Part shown: one piece after another, positions 44,282 through 46,795 of the stretch
Numbering within the stretch: the stretch's first letter is position 1
Layout: every line of letters begins with the position of its first letter
DNA from: a virus
Virus record (IMG/VR): IMGVR_UViG_3300042889_000803
Location: 1-46,795 of that record
Length of the DNA stretch: 46,795 bases
Direction: 5' to 3' (one strand)
Position numbers and translations under genes: made by a program
The notes under the pieces: generated by a model
Seen by the model: the letters and a program-made list of their open reading frames with translations, nothing else
Databases searched by the model: none
Told to the model about the DNA's origin: nothing

Positions 44282-44920
44282 TTATTCTGCGGCGCCGGCA
44301 GCGTCGATGGTTGTAAGTTCAGTACCGTCAATTTGAGCAACGGTAACGTCTGCTAAAATATCAGCGGCTGTGTCCGGTGCGGCAACAGTAATAGCTGTCT
44401 GGCTATCAGTTGGAGCACTAGATAATACGCGAGTTGTTGATGTAGTAGCATCGCGGAACCCACGAACAACTGCGTCTTCAATAGCAAGTGCTAATGTAGT
44501 AATTGCTACGGTAGCAACGTTAGTAGCAACTCCAGTTTCTTGTACATTACGTGCCTTTTGAGCATCAATGATACCCGCTGTACGATCGTACTTAACTGTG
44601 AATGCCAAACTTGTAGCAACATCGTCGCCAACTAGTTCTGCGCCGCCACCTGCGATACCAGTTTCGATATCTAAAATTTGGCAGTCACCTAACCCACTTA
44701 GACGATTAACTACGTTACGGAAACGAAGGTTACCACGTGCTCGTGCTTTTGCCTTAACTAGAGTAGTTGGCAAAGTTGCAAAACTATCTGCTGAGTTTGG
44801 GGTAATAGCACCATTGTCATTGCCGTCGGCAGTTGGGTATGTTCCTGTGCTAGCGGCCCAAACTACACGAAATAGACCTGGGTTTAATTGATTGCTGTCT
44901 TGTTGAAATCCTGATGGCAT
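44282..44920 (-). CDS. Probable virion structural protein
   Basis: A 212-residue protein, MPSGFQQDSNQLNPGLFRVV, rich in Ala and Thr, beta-rich, no membrane segment, with repeats of the TAADILADVTVAQ kind at the end. Proteins starting MPSGFQQDSNQ are common near structural genes in marine T4-like phages, so a tail or head role is likely but not proven. SD AAGGAG 9 nt before the ATG and a GATAAATA box 22 nt upstream. Confidence 0.65.
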   Translation of the reverse strand: MPSGFQQDSNQLNPGLFRVVWAASTGTYPTADGNDNGAITPNSADSFATLPTTLVKAKARARGNLRFRNVVNRLSGLGDCQILDIETGIAGGGAELVGDDVATSLAFTVKYDRTAGIIDAQKARNVQETGVATNVATVAITTLALAIEDAVVRGFRDATTSTTRVLSSAPTDSQTAITVAAPDTAADILADVTVAQIDGTELTTIDAAGAAE

Positions 44921-44942
44921 TTGAATGCTCCTTAATATCTAA

Positions 44943-44950
44943 TATTTATC
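44943..44950 (-). promoter_or_regulatory. GATAAATA late-type promoter with leader
   Basis: GATAAATA about 22 nt before the ATG at 44920, with AAGGAG between them. Leadered member of the promoter class. Confidence 0.5.
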
Positions 44951-44951
44951 G

Positions 44952-45287
44952 TTACTTGAACACAATTAAGGCTAACAAGGATGCTTGTACAAAGAATCCA
45001 AAGCCGATTGTGACAATGTTTAACAGATCTTTTTGGATCGTTGCTTTAATAAAAAAGCAAAATAACCCAACCCAACTAAACAATACCATGTCCACTGGCG
45101 GCATCTTTTCAGTAAGCCCTGTTAGCACAGCAATCATAGTAGGAATTGTTGCTAGATGCATAAGAATCACAGCAATCCATCCCATTGTTTCCGCGCTTAC
45201 ATGCGGTGCGTGTTCCTTAACGTTTTTAACCCAAAGATCGAGATTAAAAAAATCAGTTACACTTTTTTTAAGTTGTTCAGTGTTCAT
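44952..45287 (-). CDS. Small membrane protein (111 aa)
   Basis: MNTEQLKKSVTDFFNLDLWV then three TM helices (TMGWIAVILMHLATIPTMIA, MVLFSWVGLFCFFIKATI, IVTIGFGFFVQASLLALIVF). The gene lies 8 nt after the cell-wall hydrolase gene, which ends at 45296, a usual position for holin-type proteins, but sequence alone does not prove that role. SD AAGGA before the ATG. Confidence 0.72.
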   Translation of the reverse strand: MNTEQLKKSVTDFFNLDLWVKNVKEHAPHVSAETMGWIAVILMHLATIPTMIAVLTGLTEKMPPVDMVLFSWVGLFCFFIKATIQKDLLNIVTIGFGFFVQASLLALIVFK

Positions 45288-45295
45288 GCTAGTCC

Positions 45296-45826
45296 TTATT
45301 TGTAAAAAATATGTCGGCCAATTTTAGCCACTTTTTCCCGTTTCCACCCAGGATTAATATAATCACCATGGAAATACATAGCATCTTTAACAGATGGTAA
45401 CCGGAATCCTTCTAGTAATACCTTTTTTGCCACTTCCATTGATTCGGTATACACTGGACCGTTCATTGGCTTTTTAAGCGATGCTGAATCACAGTACCAG
45501 CTGAACTGGCAAAGTACCTTTTCGTAGACAATATTTTTTTGGTAAACTACTTGACAAATATCAGATGGAAATTGTACGTTTTCCGTTCTGTTAATTGTAA
45601 CTTGTGCTACAGCAACTTTACCTTCAAATGGCTCACCACCTGCTTCATGGTAAATGTTACGTGCTAGACAGTCTAGTTGTTTCTGCCTTAGCTGTGCTGT
45701 AACTGGGCTCACTTGTGCGTGAGCATCCTTTAGGACTGTCAGCTTATGGTCAACTGCGTTATATCCTACTACTGATACCACTAGCAGTGCTAGGGCATAT
45801 ACAAAAAACTTAATGATGCGTATCAT
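45296..45826 (-). CDS. Cell-wall hydrolase, SleB/Hydrolase_2 family (endolysin candidate)
   Basis: A 176-residue protein with an N-terminal membrane/signal helix (FFVYALALLVVSVVGYNAV). The catalytic domain (about 55-175) has the SleB marks: CLARNIYHEAGGEPFEGKVAVAQVTINR with the active Glu (YHEAGGEP), QFSWYCD and the C-terminal MYFHGDYINPGW. This family cuts peptidoglycan glycan strands (lytic transglycosylase-type). The signal anchor suggests a SAR-type or secreted endolysin. SD AAAGGAG. Confidence 0.9.
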   Translation of the reverse strand: MIRIIKFFVYALALLVVSVVGYNAVDHKLTVLKDAHAQVSPVTAQLRQKQLDCLARNIYHEAGGEPFEGKVAVAQVTINRTENVQFPSDICQVVYQKNIVYEKVLCQFSWYCDSASLKKPMNGPVYTESMEVAKKVLLEGFRLPSVKDAMYFHGDYINPGWKREKVAKIGRHIFYK

Positions 45827-46001
45827 AATTATTTCTCCTTTACGCTGGAATAGGAATTGCTAGTTCCGTCTTTAATATGGCTCCGATACATCTCCTTGTG
45901 CGTTAAAAGCCTACTGCTTCTGTACCCCAAACCTTTGAGGTACAATAAGTAATTATCCAAAAAATAGACCAGGAAAACCACTACTTTTACTTAGTAAGAG
46001 T
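45827..46001 (-). other. Intergenic region with one hairpin
   Basis: 175 nt with no supported gene. A strong UGUACC ... GGUACA hairpin (near 45922-45945) is present without a U tract. Confidence 0.4.
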
Positions 46002-46385
46002 TTAACGTCTCATTTTGGAAATGTCAATTGCTTCTTCATCCGAAAATACAGGTACTGCGTTACTCTTATGCATAGTGGCAATTCCCTTTACTTTAGTTCC
46101 TGTATAAACCTTGGCTGGTGCTAGTGTAGCTGTTCCTCCACCGGAATCACGACTAGGAATTTTTGGAAGTTCGGCACCTCGATATAATTTTGGGCCCGGA
46201 CTATATGTGTCAGCTGTTAGCGCACGACTGCGTTTCTTGTCTTCGGCCTCGACACCCCAACGCCGTTGTAGTTCTTTCCAATCTGCGTCTGCTTGTTCAG
46301 CTTTACGCTTATGTTCTGCTGACGCAAATTTCTTTCGGCCTTTTTGTTTGCCAGTGGTACTAAGCCACGGACCTTCTAAATGCAT
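46002..46385 (-). CDS. Conserved hypothetical phage protein
   Basis: A 127-residue basic protein starting MHLEGPWLSTTGKQKGRKKF, with a helical basic middle (ASAEHKRKAEQADADWKELQ) and a low-complexity linker. The LEGPWLSTTGKxKGKKKFASA N-terminus is seen in many T4-like marine phages, but has no known function. I use the ATG at 46385 instead of an upstream TTG. Lies next to the Fe-S carrier gene. Confidence 0.75.
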   Translation of the reverse strand: MHLEGPWLSTTGKQKGRKKFASAEHKRKAEQADADWKELQRRWGVEAEDKKRSRALTADTYSPGPKLYRGAELPKIPSRDSGGGTATLAPAKVYTGTKVKGIATMHKSNAVPVFSDEEAIDISKMRR

Positions 46386-46458
46386 ACTCAATTTAAACTC
46401 CAAAAGTTTTACACATAAGCTATATTATACAGCTTAACCTATTGTGTGTCAACTGGGA

Positions 46459-46785
46459 TTATACTCGAAAACTTTCACCACATCCGCATTTGTCACGTTC
46501 ATTTGGATTGATAAAATCAAAGCCTTCATTGAGTCCATTGCGGACCCAATCCATAGTTAAGCCGTTTAGATATGCTAAACTTTTGGCATCTACTAATACT
46601 ACAAAGTCTTTTTGAGCGTAATTAGTAACGCCAACTTCTGCGGTATAGTCGTCTACATACTCAATAGTGTAAGCTAGACCGCTACACCCGGTAGTTCTTA
46701 CACCCAAACGTATACCCACACCCTTTCCACGTTTGTCTAAATTTTGTTTAATCTTTTTACTTGCTATGTCGGTTACGGTAATCAT
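46459..46785 (-). CDS. A-type iron-sulfur carrier (IscA/ErpA family)
   Basis: A 108-residue HesB/IscA protein: MITVTDIASKKIKQNLDKRG, with the three ligand cysteines C34 (TTGCSGLAYTI) and C100/C102 (KCGCGESFRV at the very C-terminus). It would carry Fe-S clusters to apoproteins and fits the iron theme (Fe(II) oxygenases, rubrerythrin, rubredoxin, heme oxygenase). Complete, with the ATG 10 nt from the window end; whether IscU/IscS homologues exist lies outside the window. Confidence 0.92.
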   Translation of the reverse strand: MITVTDIASKKIKQNLDKRGKGVGIRLGVRTTGCSGLAYTIEYVDDYTAEVGVTNYAQKDFVVLVDAKSLAYLNGLTMDWVRNGLNEGFDFINPNERDKCGCGESFRV

Positions 46786-46795
46786 TCACGGCCGC

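Noticed and set aside
1-46795. Bacterial chromosome or integrated prophage
   Set aside because: No integrase, attachment site, rRNA or housekeeping gene runs were seen; gene density and small phage genes fit a lytic phage genome.
1-46795. CRISPR array or transposase
   Set aside because: No regularly spaced direct repeats and no transposase-like protein were found.

Overview
The window reads as part of the genome of a large T4-like tailed phage, or a close relative, infecting a Gram-negative bacterium. It is not a bacterial chromosome. The evidence is the dense short genes with ATGA/TAATG overlaps, a long tRNA array with small phage-type genes between the tRNAs, many 2-oxoglutarate (2OG)/Fe(II) oxygenase paralogues, a small MSGKGSKPRPF-type phage protein, a SleB-type cell-wall hydrolase, probable virion proteins, and no rRNA or housekeeping operons. 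Base composition is AT-rich. A lipobox on CsgG and curli-type proteins point to a Gram-negative host; the host itself cannot be named from this window. I count about 72 protein genes, 35 tRNA genes, one circularly permuted tmRNA and at least a dozen other structured RNA candidates.

Layout. 0-3 kb (+): the C-terminus of a partial gene, an acyltransferase-like protein and two 2OG oxygenases in an overlapping operon. 3-6.2 kb (-): an oxygenase, a zinc-ribbon protein, a DUF2828/Ro60-like protein and, upstream of it, about 400 nt of tandem structured RNA modules. 6.2-22.2 kb (mostly -): the tRNA region, where tRNAs alternate with an RNA polymerase omega homologue, a dozen 2OG oxygenases, a nitroreductase, a P-loop kinase, a metallophosphoesterase, a CX5R phosphatase, a methyltransferase and several multi-hairpin RNAs. 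22.2-24.8 kb (-): a small protein, an oxygenase, rubrerythrin plus rubredoxin, tmRNA, and cold shock protein. 24.8-27.3 kb (+): small membrane and coiled-coil proteins and a fatty acid desaturase. 27.3-35.2 kb (-): a DD-peptidase, a CHASE2-adenylyl cyclase, and a curli-like cluster (two curlin-repeat proteins, a FecR-domain protein, CsgG with an SH3 tail, CsgF). 35.2-42.4 kb (-): a protein with a nuclease-like motif, a bilin reductase, heme oxygenase, ClpS, Hsp20, DnaK, MazG-like, an exonuclease and bS21. 42.4-46.8 kb (-): acidic and membrane proteins (one with a probable -1 frameshift), structural-like proteins, the SleB-type hydrolase and an A-type Fe-S carrier.

How the parts may work together (inference). 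The tRNAs cover all 20 amino acids plus the initiator. With bS21, omega, tmRNA, Csp, DnaK/Hsp20/ClpS, they would let the phage keep translation, transcription and proteostasis going as the host fails. Rubrerythrin/rubredoxin, the heme oxygenase-bilin reductase pair, the Fe-S carrier and the Fe(II) oxygenases form an iron/redox theme. The curli-like cluster with a membrane cyclase suggests envelope or surface remodelling.

The most novel signals are RNA ones: (1) a small RNA element present at least six times, with covarying terminal and inner stems, between tRNAs and in front of the Ro60-like gene; (2) several 200-260 nt multi-hairpin RNAs in tRNA spacers, two closed by long terminal helices; (3) ROSE-like RNA thermometers in front of both dnaK and hsp20; (4) TATAAATA-type promoters placed 4-5 nt before start codons, one pair forming a perfect palindrome.
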